Shown: piece by piece, positions 7,645 through 16,691 of the stretch
Layout: each line of letters begins with the position of its first letter
Numbering within the stretch: the first letter of the stretch is position 1
From: Mycobacterium sp. MBM
Lineage (GTDB): Bacteria > Actinomycetota > Actinomycetes > Mycobacteriales > Mycobacteriaceae
Direction of reading: 5' to 3'
Length of the DNA stretch: 64,000 nt
Assembly (NCBI GenBank): GCA_021648845.1
Contig: JAKJHY010000014.1
Span: 1-64,000 of the forward strand
Notes under the pieces: generated by a model
The model's database searches: none
The model's input: the letters and a program-made list of their open reading frames with translations, nothing else
What the model was told of the DNA's origin: nothing
Made by a program: the position numbers and the translations under genes

Positions 7645-8499
7645 ATGACCAGCTCCTTCGCCGGGCACGGTGAGCCGACGCACTATGACGACGTGATCGC
7701 CGTCGAGGTGACCATCGACGGCATGCTGGTCATCGCCGACCGGCTGGGTCTCGAAGAGTTCCCGCCCTCGCTGGGCATCCGGCCGAACATCCCGCAGCCG
7801 GAGCTGCGCGACAAGGTGTGGGAGAAGGTCGCCGAAGACCTCACCGAGCAAGGCGTCCTGGATGTCCATGGCAAGCCCCATCCCGAGGTCGCGGCGATGG
7901 CCGATTCGCTGTCGCGCTCGGACCGCATGCTCGAAGGACGCTGGTGGCGCCGCGATGTCGGCGGGAAGATGGTCCGCTTCGTGGTCTGCCGCAAAGGTGA
8001 CCGGCACGTCATCGCCGCCAGAGACGGTGATTTGCTGGTGCTGCAGCGGGTGGCCCCGCAGGTCGGACTCGCCGGCATGGTGCAGGCGGTCATGGGGGTG
8101 GCCGAGCCCGCCGAGGTGGAACCGATGACCGGGGTGTCGAGCCGGTTGGCCGAATCCCGCTCGCCGAACCAACTGGCGCAATTCGGGATCGCCCCGGCCT
8201 CGGCCCGCATCTACGCCGAGGCGACTGCGAATCCCAGCAGCTGGGTCGAGATCACCGCGACCGAACGCCATTCCGGCGGCACGTACACCCAGGCCGATGT
8301 GGCGGCCGGCGTGCTCGATTCTCCGCTGGGCCGCATCGTGTCCATACCGCGCAAGGTCAACGGTGAGCTGTTCGGCAGCTTCCTGCCCGGAAGCCAGGAC
8401 AACCTGCAGCGGGCCCTCGACGAACTGATGACGTTCCTGCCCTCCGGCGCGTGGTTCGACGCCAACTCCGACTCCGATTACTACTATGACGGCGACTAG
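7645..8499 (+). CDS. espG1: ESX-1 secretion-associated chaperone EspG1
   Basis: A 284-residue cytosolic protein of the EspG family. EspG proteins bind the hh motif at the tip of PPE partners and keep PE/PPE dimers soluble before secretion; here the likely client is PE35/PPE68. The identification rests on family-like sequence (the N-terminal VEVTIDGMLVIADRLGLEEF and WWRRDVGGKMVRFVVCRKGD) and on its place directly before espH and eccA1. ATG with a GGAAGG-type SD. The gene ends inside the beginning of the espH frame. Confidence 0.92.
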   Translation: MTSSFAGHGEPTHYDDVIAVEVTIDGMLVIADRLGLEEFPPSLGIRPNIPQPELRDKVWEKVAEDLTEQGVLDVHGKPHPEVAAMADSLSRSDRMLEGRWWRRDVGGKMVRFVVCRKGDRHVIAARDGDLLVLQRVAPQVGLAGMVQAVMGVAEPAEVEPMTGVSSRLAESRSPNQLAQFGIAPASARIYAEATANPSSWVEITATERHSGGTYTQADVAAGVLDSPLGRIVSIPRKVNGELFGSFLPGSQDNLQRALDELMTFLPSGAWFDANSDSDYYYDGD

Positions 8500-8506
8500 G
8501 GCGGCG

Positions 8507-8950
8507 ATGAGCGGGTCGCCGTTTGACGATGACGAGGCAGTTGTCGACGACGGCGACTACGGGCTGGCCGCGTTCGACATCTTCGTCCCGGCCACCGCCG
8601 AACCCGCCGAGGATGCAGAACCGGTGTTCACCGTCACCAACCCGCCCGGGACGGTGACCGTCTCCGCGTACTTCGACGGTCGGGTGCAACGCATCGAACT
8701 GTCCGCAGGCGCGACCGAGACCGCCGAGGACCAGTTGGCGGCCGAGATCGTGGTGATCGCCGGGCTGGCCACCCAGCAGGCGCGGGCGGCGCAGTTCTCC
8801 TACCTGCTCGAGGGCATGCACGATCAGGGCCATGACACCCTCGACACCCGCGACTTCTTGAACCGCAGTGTCGGCCTGCCGTCCCCCGACGATGCGGACG
8901 CCGCTCAGGCGCGGGTTTTCGCTACCCGGTATCAAGGTGATCATGACTGA
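8507..8950 (+). CDS. espH: ESX-1 secretion-associated protein EspH
   Basis: A 147-residue acidic protein matching M. tuberculosis EspH: an acidic N-terminus (DDDEAVVDDGD), the core VFTVTNPPGTVTVSAYFDGR, a Q-A-rich helix and the ending ARVFATRYQGD. EspH is a cytosolic ESX-1 accessory factor needed for normal EspE/EspF secretion in M. marinum, which makes its retention interesting because espE/espF are not adjacent here. An in-frame ATG at 8486, overlapping espG1 by 14 nt, is an alternative start. Its 3' end overlaps eccA1 by 8 nt. Confidence 0.88.
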   Translation: MSGSPFDDDEAVVDDGDYGLAAFDIFVPATAEPAEDAEPVFTVTNPPGTVTVSAYFDGRVQRIELSAGATETAEDQLAAEIVVIAGLATQQARAAQFSYLLEGMHDQGHDTLDTRDFLNRSVGLPSPDDADAAQARVFATRYQGDHD

Positions 8951-10664
8951 ACACCTATCGAGCTTGTTCGGGACGGCCGTCGGCATGCTGCCCACCGCGC
9001 CGGCGCGAGCACTGGAGTTGTTCACCGAGATCACCTCCGCCGACGAAACCGCCTGCGACGCCTGGGTGGGCCGGTTGCGGTGCGGGGACACCGATCGCGC
9101 CACGCTGTTCCGGGCGTGGTTCTCGCGGAACAACTTCGGCCAGTTGGCCGGCACCGCCGAGATCTCGATGAACAGCCTGGGTGCCCGCATCCCCATCGGT
9201 GGGCTGTACGGCGACATCACCTATCCGGTGAACTCGCCGCTGGCGATCACCATGGCGTTTGCGGTGCGCGAAGCCGCCGAACGCAACTTCACCGACGCCA
9301 TGGAGGCGCTCGACGACGCCCCGGCGATGGGCGCCGAATACCTGGTGTCCTGGATCAAGGCGGTCATCTACGGTGCGGCCGAACGCTGGACCGACGTGAT
9401 CGACGAGGTGCGCACGGCCTCCGGCTGGCCCGACAAATTCCTGGCCGCCGCCGCGGGTGTGGCGCACGGCGTCGCGGTGACCAACCTCGGGTTGTTCACC
9501 GAGGCCGAGCGCCGGCTCACCGAGTCCAATTCCTCCCCGGCCGGCGAGGCGTGCGCGCCGGCCATCGCCTGGTACCTCGCCATGGCCCGCCGCAGCCAGG
9601 GCAACGAGGACGCTGCGATGGCGCTGCTGGAGTGGCTGCAGGCCACCCATCCGTCACCGAAGGTCGCTGCCGCACTGAAGGACCCGTCCTACCGGTTGGA
9701 GACGACGACGGCCGAGAAAATCGCCGCCCGCACCGACCCGTGGGATCCGGGCAGCGTTCAGGCCGACAATTCGGGTCGCGAAAAGCTGCTCGCCGACGCC
9801 CAAGCCGAGCTGGACCGCCAGATCGGTCTGAGCAGGGTCAAGGAGCAGATCGAAAAGTACCGTGCCGCAACGCAAATGGCCAAGGTTCGGGCCGCTCGCG
9901 GCATGAAGGTGGCCCAGCAATCCAAGCACATGATCTTCACCGGCCCGCCCGGCACCGGTAAGACCACGATCGCGCGGGTGGTGGCCAACATCCTGGCAGG
10001 CCTGGGCGTGATCGCCGAACCCAAACTGGTGGAAACGTCCCGCAAGGACTTCGTCGCCGAATACGAGGGTCAGTCCTCGGTCAAGACCTCTCGCACCATC
10101 GACCGCGCCGTCGGCGGAGTGCTGTTCATCGACGAGGCGTACACGCTGGTGCAGGAACGCGACGGCCGCGCCGACCCATTCGGCACCGAGGCCTTGGACA
10201 CGCTGCTGGCCAGGATGGAGAACGACCGTGACCGGCTGGTGGTGATCATCGCCGGGTACAGCGCGGACATCGATCGGCTGCTGGAGACCAACGACGGTCT
10301 GCGGTCCCGCTTCGCCACCCGGGTCGAGTTCGACTCGTACTCGGCGGAGGACATCGTCGAGATCGCCAAGGTGATTGCCCAGGCCAATGATTCACAGTTG
10401 AGCGAGGAGGCGGCCAAACGGGTGCTCGACGCCGCCACCCTGCTGCACGTCCGCACGCTGAACGGAAAGCCGGCGCTCGATATCGCCGGTAACGGGCGCT
10501 ACGCCCGCCAGCTCGTCGAAGCCGGTGAGCAGAGCCGCGATATGCGGCTGGCACGATCGCTGGACATCGACAGCCTCGACGTCGAGCAGCTCAGTGAGAT
10601 CAGCGGTGAGGACATGGGTGCCGCGATTGCCGCGGTACACGGCCGGCTGAACATCAGCGAGTAG
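8943..10664 (+). CDS. eccA1: ESX-1 AAA+ ATPase EccA1
   Basis: Exactly 573 residues from the ATG at 8943, the same length as the M. tuberculosis protein. The N-terminal half is a TPR-like domain; the C-terminal half is a CbxX/CfqX-type AAA+ domain with Walker A (GPPGTGKTT), Walker B (VLFIDEAY) and the arginine-finger region (GLRSRFATRVEFD). EccA is cytosolic and is thought to dissociate EspG from PE/PPE substrates. The open frame extends upstream to 8868, but family length and espH context fix the start. It sits 2 nt from eccB1. Confidence 0.96.
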   Translation: MTEHLSSLFGTAVGMLPTAPARALELFTEITSADETACDAWVGRLRCGDTDRATLFRAWFSRNNFGQLAGTAEISMNSLGARIPIGGLYGDITYPVNSPLAITMAFAVREAAERNFTDAMEALDDAPAMGAEYLVSWIKAVIYGAAERWTDVIDEVRTASGWPDKFLAAAAGVAHGVAVTNLGLFTEAERRLTESNSSPAGEACAPAIAWYLAMARRSQGNEDAAMALLEWLQATHPSPKVAAALKDPSYRLETTTAEKIAARTDPWDPGSVQADNSGREKLLADAQAELDRQIGLSRVKEQIEKYRAATQMAKVRAARGMKVAQQSKHMIFTGPPGTGKTTIARVVANILAGLGVIAEPKLVETSRKDFVAEYEGQSSVKTSRTIDRAVGGVLFIDEAYTLVQERDGRADPFGTEALDTLLARMENDRDRLVVIIAGYSADIDRLLETNDGLRSRFATRVEFDSYSAEDIVEIAKVIAQANDSQLSEEAAKRVLDAATLLHVRTLNGKPALDIAGNGRYARQLVEAGEQSRDMRLARSLDIDSLDVEQLSEISGEDMGAAIAAVHGRLNISE

Positions 10665-10666
10665 CG

Positions 10667-12193
10667 ATGGCAGGTTTCCGGCTCACCACCAAGGTTCAGG
10701 TCAGCGGTTGGCGCTTCCTGCTGCGCCGGGTCGAGCACGCCATCGTGCGGCGCGACACCCGGATGTTCGACGACCCGCTGCAGTTCTACAGCCGTGCGGT
10801 GATGGCCGGTGTCGTCATCGCCGTGATCGTCTGCATCGGGGCGGGGTTGCTCGCCTACTTCAAACCGCTCGGCAAGCGGGGTTCGGACACCCTGCTGGTC
10901 GACCGCACCACCAACCAGCTCTACGTCCTGGTACCGGGCTCCGATGATCTGCGCCCGGTGTACAACCTGACCTCGGCCCGGCTGGTCCTCGGCAACGCCG
11001 CCAACCCGTCGGCGGTCAAATCCGAAGAGCTCAACCGGATGACCAAAGGCCAGCCGATCGGCATCCCGGGGGCGCCGTACGCAACCCCGGTCGGGGCGCC
11101 GACCTCGTCCTGGTCGCTGTGTGACACCGTGATCAAACCGGACAGCGTGGCTCCCGAGGTCGAGACCTCGGTGCTGGTGATGCCCCTGTCGGTGGATGCA
11201 TCGGTAGGGCCGATGAAGCCCAGCCAGGGTGTGCTGGTCACCTATCAGGGCCGCACCTGGCTCGTCAACGAGGACGGCAGACACGCCATCGACCTCGCCG
11301 ACCGCGCCATCACGTCGGCCGTGGGAATCCCGGTCACGGCCAAGGCGACCCCGATTTCGGCGGGCCTGTTCAACGCGCTGCCCAACGTCGGTCCGTGGCA
11401 GCTGCCCGCGGTCGCGTCGGCCGGTGCGCCGAACACCGTTGGTTTGCCGCCGAACCTGGTGATCGGGTCGGTCTTCAAGACCATCACCGACAACGTCGAG
11501 CAACGCTATGTGGTGCTGCCGGACGGGGTGGCGAAGGTGAACGGCACCACGGCGGCCGCCCTGCGCGCCACCAACTCTTTCGGTCTGATAACTCCACCGT
11601 CGGTGGAGGCCAGTGATGTCGCCGCCATTCCCGAACAGGTCTTCGTCTCGCCGTTGCCCGACCAACCGATGGATATCCGGCTGCGCCACGATGCCCCGAC
11701 GCTGTGTTGGTCCTGGCAGCGCGAGCCCGGCGATCAGGCGCCGCGCCAAACCGTCGTCAGCGGGCGCCATCTTCCGGTGCCGGCGGCTCGGCTGAACAGC
11801 GGCATCGACCAGATCGCCGGTGACGCAACGGTGTTCATCGAGGGCGGGCAGTTCATCCGGTTGCAGTCACCGGACCCGCGCTACGGGGAGAGCCTCTATT
11901 ACATCGACCCGCAGGGTGTGCGGTACGGGTTACCGAACGAGGACACCGCCTCCGCGCTGGGCCTCAGTGGACCGCAGACCGCGCCCTGGCAGGTGGTCAG
12001 CCTGCTGGTCGACGGGCCGGTGCTGACCAAACAGGCTGCGCTGCTCGAACATGACACGCTTCCCCCAGACCCCAACCCGCGCAAGGTCGACGGCGTCGGC
12101 AACGACCAGATGGCCGCACCCGGTGCGCCGGCCGCCGGGGTGCCCGCGCAGGCGCCGGGTTCCCCGTTGCCCCCCGAAGGAGCCGGTGGATGA
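10667..12193 (+). CDS. eccB1: ESX-1 secretion system protein EccB1
   Basis: A 508-residue core component of the inner-membrane T7SS complex, slightly longer than the M. tuberculosis homologue (480). A short cytosolic N-terminus (AGFRLTTKVQVSGWRFLLRR) leads to one membrane span at residues ~45-65 and a large periplasmic domain with repeats. Two cysteines (in WSLCDTVIK and PTLCWSW) probably form the conserved disulfide. The C-terminus ends in a Pro/Ala-rich tail. The stop overlaps the eccCa1 start (ATGA). Confidence 0.95.
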   Translation: MAGFRLTTKVQVSGWRFLLRRVEHAIVRRDTRMFDDPLQFYSRAVMAGVVIAVIVCIGAGLLAYFKPLGKRGSDTLLVDRTTNQLYVLVPGSDDLRPVYNLTSARLVLGNAANPSAVKSEELNRMTKGQPIGIPGAPYATPVGAPTSSWSLCDTVIKPDSVAPEVETSVLVMPLSVDASVGPMKPSQGVLVTYQGRTWLVNEDGRHAIDLADRAITSAVGIPVTAKATPISAGLFNALPNVGPWQLPAVASAGAPNTVGLPPNLVIGSVFKTITDNVEQRYVVLPDGVAKVNGTTAAALRATNSFGLITPPSVEASDVAAIPEQVFVSPLPDQPMDIRLRHDAPTLCWSWQREPGDQAPRQTVVSGRHLPVPAARLNSGIDQIAGDATVFIEGGQFIRLQSPDPRYGESLYYIDPQGVRYGLPNEDTASALGLSGPQTAPWQVVSLLVDGPVLTKQAALLEHDTLPPDPNPRKVDGVGNDQMAAPGAPAAGVPAQAPGSPLPPEGAGG

Positions 12194-14424
12194 CGACCAA
12201 GAAGTTCACTCCGATCATCAAGCGGGGCCCGCGGCTCACACCGGGCGAGATCAACATCACGCCGCCCGACGATCTCGGTATCGACATCCCGCCGTCCGGG
12301 ATCCAGAAGGCGTTGCCGTGGGTGATGGGCGGCGGCATGCTCGGCATGATCGCGATCATGATCTTCACGGGCATCCGGCAACTGTCGCCGTACATGCTGA
12401 TGATGCCGCTGATGATGATCATGGCGACGGTCGGTTTCATGGCCGGTGGCGGTCCGGGCGGCAAGCGGGTGCCCGAGATCAATGCCGACCGCAAGGAATA
12501 CCTGCGCTACCTGGCGGGCCTGCGGACCCGGGTGACGACATCGGCGGCGGCACAGGTGACCTTCTTCAACTATCACGCGCCGCACCCCGAGGACCTGTTG
12601 TCGATCATCGGCACGAACCGGCAGTGGTCTCGGCAGGCCAATGCCGATTTCTTCGCGGCCACCAGGATCGGGATCGGCGCCGAGCCCGCGGTCGACCGAT
12701 TGCTGAAACCGTCGGTGGGCGGCGAGCTTTCCGGACCCGCGGGTGCGCCGCAACCTCATCTGGAACCGGTCAGCCACATGTGGCTGATCAAGTTCCTGCG
12801 CACTCACGGACTCATCCACGACTGCCCGAAGTTGGTGCAGTTGAGGACCTTTCCCACCATCGCCATCGGTGGGGACGCCGAGCGGGCGGCGGGACTGCTG
12901 ACGGCGATGATCTGTCACCTTGCGGTCTTCCACCCGCCGGACCTGATGCAGATCCGGATCCTCACCGACAACCCTGAGGACCCGAACTGGACCTGGCTGA
13001 AATGGCTTCCGCACGTTCAGCACCAGACCGACACCGATGCCGCCGGGCCGACCCGGCTGGTGTTCACCCGGCCGGACGGGCTGTCCGATCTCACCGCCCG
13101 CGGACCGCACACCGCGGACGCCGCGCCCAGCGGACCCTATGTCGTGGTCGTGGATCTCACCGGGGGGAAGGCCGGATTCCCGGTGGATGGGCGGGCCGGG
13201 GTCACCGTCATCACGCTGGGCAACCACCGCGGATCGGCCTACCGGATCCGACTCGACGCCGACGGCAGTGCCGATGACCGGCTGCCCAACCAGACGTTCC
13301 GGTTGGTGGCCAACGTCGCCGATCAGATGACCCCGGGGCAGGCGGGGCGGGTGGCCCGCAAGCTGGCCGGGTGGTCGATCACCGGGACGATCATCGACAA
13401 GAGCACCCGGGTGCAGAAGAAGGTCGCCACCGAGTGGCATCAGTTGGTCGGTGCGCAGACGGTGGAGGAGGTGACTCCGTCGCGGTGGCGGATGTTCAGC
13501 GATACCGACCGGGACCGGCTGAAGATCCCGTTCGGACACGAGCTCAAGACCGGCGACATCATGCACCTCGACATCAAGGAGGGCGCCGAGTTCGGTGCCG
13601 GGCCGCACGGGATGTTGATCGGCACCACCGGCTCGGGCAAATCGGAGTTCCTCCGCACGCTGATTCTCTCGCTGGCGGCAACCCATCATCCGGATCAGGT
13701 GAACCTGCTGCTCACCGACTTCAAGGGTGGTTCCACCTTCCTCGGCATGGAGAAGTTGCCGCATACCGCCGCGGTGGTCACCAACATGGAGGAGGAAGCC
13801 GAGCTGGTCAACCGCATGGGCGAGGTGCTCACCGGTGAACTCGACCGGCGGCAGTCCATCCTGCGCCAAGCCGGTATCCAGGTCGGGGCAGCCGGTGCGC
13901 TGTCCGGTGTGGCCGAGTACGAGAAGCACCGCGAACGCGGTGCCGATCTCGCGCCGCTGCCAACGCTGTTCGTGGTGGTCGACGAGTTCGCCGAACTTCT
14001 GCAGAACCACCCGGACTTCATCGCGTTGTTCGACCGCATCTGCCGCGTCGGCCGCTCACTGCGGGTGCACCTGCTGCTGGCCACCCAGTCGTTGAACACC
14101 GGCGGCGTGCGGATCGACAAGCTCGAACCCAACCTGACCTACCGGATCGCATTGCGCACCACCAGTTCTGCGGAGTCGAAGGCGGTCATCGGGACGCCGG
14201 AGGCGCAGTACATCACCAACAAGGAAAGTGGTGTGGGCTTCTTGCGGGTCGGCATGGAGGACCCGGTGAAGTTCCGCAGCGTCTACACCGGCACCAACTA
14301 CGTGCCGGCCTCGGCCATCACCGCCGACGGGGAGGTGGCCCCGCGGGCGCATGCGCCCAGCCGGGTGCGGATCCAGCCGTTCACGGCGGCGCCCATGATG
14401 GATGCCTCGGGGGTGATGTCGTGA
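12190..14424 (+). CDS. eccCa1: ESX-1 FtsK/SpoIIIE-type ATPase EccCa1
   Basis: 744 residues (M. tuberculosis 747). Two N-terminal membrane spans lie at ~35-80 (WVMGGGMLGMIAIMIFTGI and the following MLMMPLMMIMATVGFMAGGG), then the DUF/stalk region, and the first FtsK ATPase domain with Walker A GTTGSGKS (~residue 480) and Walker B LFVVVDEFAEL. EccCa forms the translocase together with EccCb, which carries the other two ATPase domains; the split into two genes is typical of ESX-1. The ATG overlaps the eccB1 stop and its own stop overlaps eccCb1. Confidence 0.96.
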   Translation: MTTKKFTPIIKRGPRLTPGEINITPPDDLGIDIPPSGIQKALPWVMGGGMLGMIAIMIFTGIRQLSPYMLMMPLMMIMATVGFMAGGGPGGKRVPEINADRKEYLRYLAGLRTRVTTSAAAQVTFFNYHAPHPEDLLSIIGTNRQWSRQANADFFAATRIGIGAEPAVDRLLKPSVGGELSGPAGAPQPHLEPVSHMWLIKFLRTHGLIHDCPKLVQLRTFPTIAIGGDAERAAGLLTAMICHLAVFHPPDLMQIRILTDNPEDPNWTWLKWLPHVQHQTDTDAAGPTRLVFTRPDGLSDLTARGPHTADAAPSGPYVVVVDLTGGKAGFPVDGRAGVTVITLGNHRGSAYRIRLDADGSADDRLPNQTFRLVANVADQMTPGQAGRVARKLAGWSITGTIIDKSTRVQKKVATEWHQLVGAQTVEEVTPSRWRMFSDTDRDRLKIPFGHELKTGDIMHLDIKEGAEFGAGPHGMLIGTTGSGKSEFLRTLILSLAATHHPDQVNLLLTDFKGGSTFLGMEKLPHTAAVVTNMEEEAELVNRMGEVLTGELDRRQSILRQAGIQVGAAGALSGVAEYEKHRERGADLAPLPTLFVVVDEFAELLQNHPDFIALFDRICRVGRSLRVHLLLATQSLNTGGVRIDKLEPNLTYRIALRTTSSAESKAVIGTPEAQYITNKESGVGFLRVGMEDPVKFRSVYTGTNYVPASAITADGEVAPRAHAPSRVRIQPFTAAPMMDASGVMS

Positions 14425-16172
14425 CCAGCACCGAATCCGAACCCCGCGTGCTGCGGGAGGTCGTGCTGAACCAGCTGGCCACCGGTGAGGAACGCGCCTA
14501 CAAGATGTGGCTGCCGCCGCTGACCGATCCGACGCCGGTGAACGAACTGGTGGAGCGAGACCGGAGGCAGCCGTTGCGCTTCGGGCTCGGCATCATGGAC
14601 GAGCCGCGTCGGCATCGTCAGGAAGTGTGGGGTATCGACGTGTCGGCGGCGGCCGGCAACATCGCCGTCGGTGGCGCACCGCAGACGGGTAAGTCGACGT
14701 TTCTGCAGACGTTGATTCTTTCGGCGGCGGCCACCCACACCCCCCGTCAGGTGCAGTTCTACTGCATCGACCTCGGCGGTGGCGGGTTGATGTACCTGGA
14801 GGATCTGCCGCATGTCGGTGGGGTGGCCACGCGCTCGGAACCCGATCGGGTGAACCGCGCGGTGGCGGAGATGAAAGCTGTTCTGCGCCATCGTGAAGCG
14901 ATGTTCAAGCAGTACCGTGCCGGTTCGATCGCGGCCTACCGGCAGATGCGCGACGACCCAAACCACCCGGCATCGGGCGACCCGTTCGGCGACGTGTTCC
15001 TGGTGATCGACGGCTGGCCGGCGTTCGTGTCGGAGTTCCCCGATCTCGAAGCGGTCGTCCAGGACCTGGCCGGGCAGGGGCTCGCCTTCGGGGTGCACAC
15101 GGTCATCTCGACGCCGCGCTGGACCGAACTGAAGTCGCGGGTCCGTGATTACCTGGGCACCAAGGTGGAGTTCCGACTCGGCGATGTCAACGAGACCCAG
15201 GTTGACCGGATGACCCGGGAGATCCCAGCCAACAGGCCGGGGCGGGCCATCTCGATGGAGAAGCACCACCTGATGATCGGCGTGCCGCGCCTGGACGGCG
15301 TGCACAGCGCCACGGACATCGTGCCGGCCATCACCGCGGCGGTGGACCATATCGCCTCGCTGCACAGCGAGGAGGCCCCCCGGGTGCGGGTGCTGCCCGA
15401 GCGGATCTATCTACACGAACTCGATCCGGCCCCGCCGGGACCGGATTCGGACTACCGCACCAGGTGGACCATCCCGCTGGGGATCCGCGAATCCGATCTG
15501 TCGGTGGCCTTCAGCGATATGCAGGCCACACCGCACGTGCTGATCTTCGGGGCACCGAAGTCGGGCAAGACCACCATCGCGCACGCGGTGGCGCAGGCGA
15601 TCTGTGCGCGCAACGACCCGACCCAAGTCCGGTTCATGCTCGCCGACTACCGGTCCGGCCTGCTCGATGCGGTGCCGCAGAGTCATCTGCTGGACGCCGG
15701 GGCGGTCAACCGCAACAGCGCCTCGCTGGAAGAGTCGATCAAGGCGCTGGCGGCCAACCTGAAGAAGCGACTACCGCCCCCGGACCTGACGACGGCCCAG
15801 CTGCGGGCCAGGTCCTGGTGGACCGGGCCCGACGTGGTGTTGCTCGTCGATGACTGGCACATGATCGTGGCGGCCAGTGGAATGGTCCCGCCCATGGCCC
15901 CCCTGGCGCCGTTGCTGCCCGCCTCGGCCGATATCGGCCTGCACATCGTGGTGACCTGTCAGATGAGCCAGGCGCATCGGGCCACCATGGACAAGTTCGT
16001 CGGCGCGGCGTTCGGCGCCGGATCTCCGACGTTGTTCCTCTCGGGTGAGAAAAACGAGTTCCCGACCAGCCAGTTCAAGCTCAAGCGCAGGCCCCCTGGC
16101 CAGGCGCTTCTGGTGTCGCCGGACGGCCAGGAGGTGGTCCAGGCGGCCTTTATCGACCCCCCCGCAGATTAG
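14421..16172 (+). CDS. eccCb1: ESX-1 FtsK/SpoIIIE-type ATPase EccCb1
   Basis: 583 residues holding two tandem FtsK-like ATPase domains: Walker A GAPQTGKST (~residue 92) and GAPKSGKTT (~residue 380), with Walker B segments VFLVIDGWPA and VVLLVDDWHM. The last domain recognises the EsxB C-terminal signal in the M. tuberculosis system. It starts at a GTG overlapping the eccCa1 stop. The gene is followed by 177 bp before pe35. Confidence 0.95.
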   Translation: MTSTESEPRVLREVVLNQLATGEERAYKMWLPPLTDPTPVNELVERDRRQPLRFGLGIMDEPRRHRQEVWGIDVSAAAGNIAVGGAPQTGKSTFLQTLILSAAATHTPRQVQFYCIDLGGGGLMYLEDLPHVGGVATRSEPDRVNRAVAEMKAVLRHREAMFKQYRAGSIAAYRQMRDDPNHPASGDPFGDVFLVIDGWPAFVSEFPDLEAVVQDLAGQGLAFGVHTVISTPRWTELKSRVRDYLGTKVEFRLGDVNETQVDRMTREIPANRPGRAISMEKHHLMIGVPRLDGVHSATDIVPAITAAVDHIASLHSEEAPRVRVLPERIYLHELDPAPPGPDSDYRTRWTIPLGIRESDLSVAFSDMQATPHVLIFGAPKSGKTTIAHAVAQAICARNDPTQVRFMLADYRSGLLDAVPQSHLLDAGAVNRNSASLEESIKALAANLKKRLPPPDLTTAQLRARSWWTGPDVVLLVDDWHMIVAASGMVPPMAPLAPLLPASADIGLHIVVTCQMSQAHRATMDKFVGAAFGAGSPTLFLSGEKNEFPTSQFKLKRRPPGQALLVSPDGQEVVQAAFIDPPAD

Positions 16173-16349
16173 TGTGCTGAGCACCCCCAAACCGCGGTTA
16201 CTATGGAATCTGAGCCGCTCAGCAAAATTGACGGCGCTGCGCTAGCAAATGGTTCGGGGGAACGATTCTGATGCGACGGAGCAACAGCTGCGACCCCCTC
16301 CATAGGAGCTTTTTCCAGGACGTTTGGAATCTGTGAGGAGGAACGGCAC
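16173..16349 (+). promoter_or_regulatory. eccCb1-pe35 intergenic region, candidate promoter of pe35-ppe68-esxB-esxA
   Basis: TACTAT at 16199-16204 is a good -10 candidate, and a small palindrome GTGCT-G-AGCAC lies just upstream. AGGAGG directly precedes the pe35 ATG. The substrates need far higher expression than the machinery, so an internal promoter here is expected, but the exact elements are only candidates. Confidence 0.4.
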
Positions 16350-16646
16350 ATGCAACCTTTGCAACACAACCCCGCGGTGCTGGGTATCGGGGGACAGGTA
16401 ATCGCCGAGGGCTCTCGTGGTCTGGCAACCGGAACCGCGGCCACCGCGGAGGCGGCGGCGCTGCTGCCGGCCGGCGCCGAGGAGGTGTCGGTGCAGGCGG
16501 TGATGGCGTTCGCCAGCGAAAGCATGCAGATGGCGGCGCTCAACGCCTACGCCCAACAGGAGCTGGCCCGTGCCGGCGCCGCATACCTGGAGGCGACCGG
16601 CATCTACACCACGGTCGACGGCGAAGCCGCCGCCACGCTTTCCTGA
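16350..16646 (+). CDS. pe35: ESX-1-associated PE protein (PE35-like)
   Basis: A 98-residue PE-only protein of normal length for PE35. It forms the alpha-helical partner of the following PPE protein. The motif YTTVD near the C-terminus (YxxxD) is the general T7SS secretion signal. The PE dipeptide itself is not conserved at the N-terminus (it begins MQPLQHNPAV), which is common in this subfamily. A strong AGGAGG is 7-8 nt upstream. It is 45 nt before ppe68. Confidence 0.9.
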   Translation: MQPLQHNPAVLGIGGQVIAEGSRGLATGTAATAEAAALLPAGAEEVSVQAVMAFASESMQMAALNAYAQQELARAGAAYLEATGIYTTVDGEAAATLS

Positions 16647-16691
16647 TCGAAACCGCCTGACCGCCCGCTACGAGACCGAGTCCAGCAAACC

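Noticed and set aside
11899..14010. 703-aa minus-strand open frame opposite eccB1/eccCa1
   Set aside because: The sense strand encodes clear EccB1 and EccCa1; the antisense translation is His/Arg/Gly-rich shadow.
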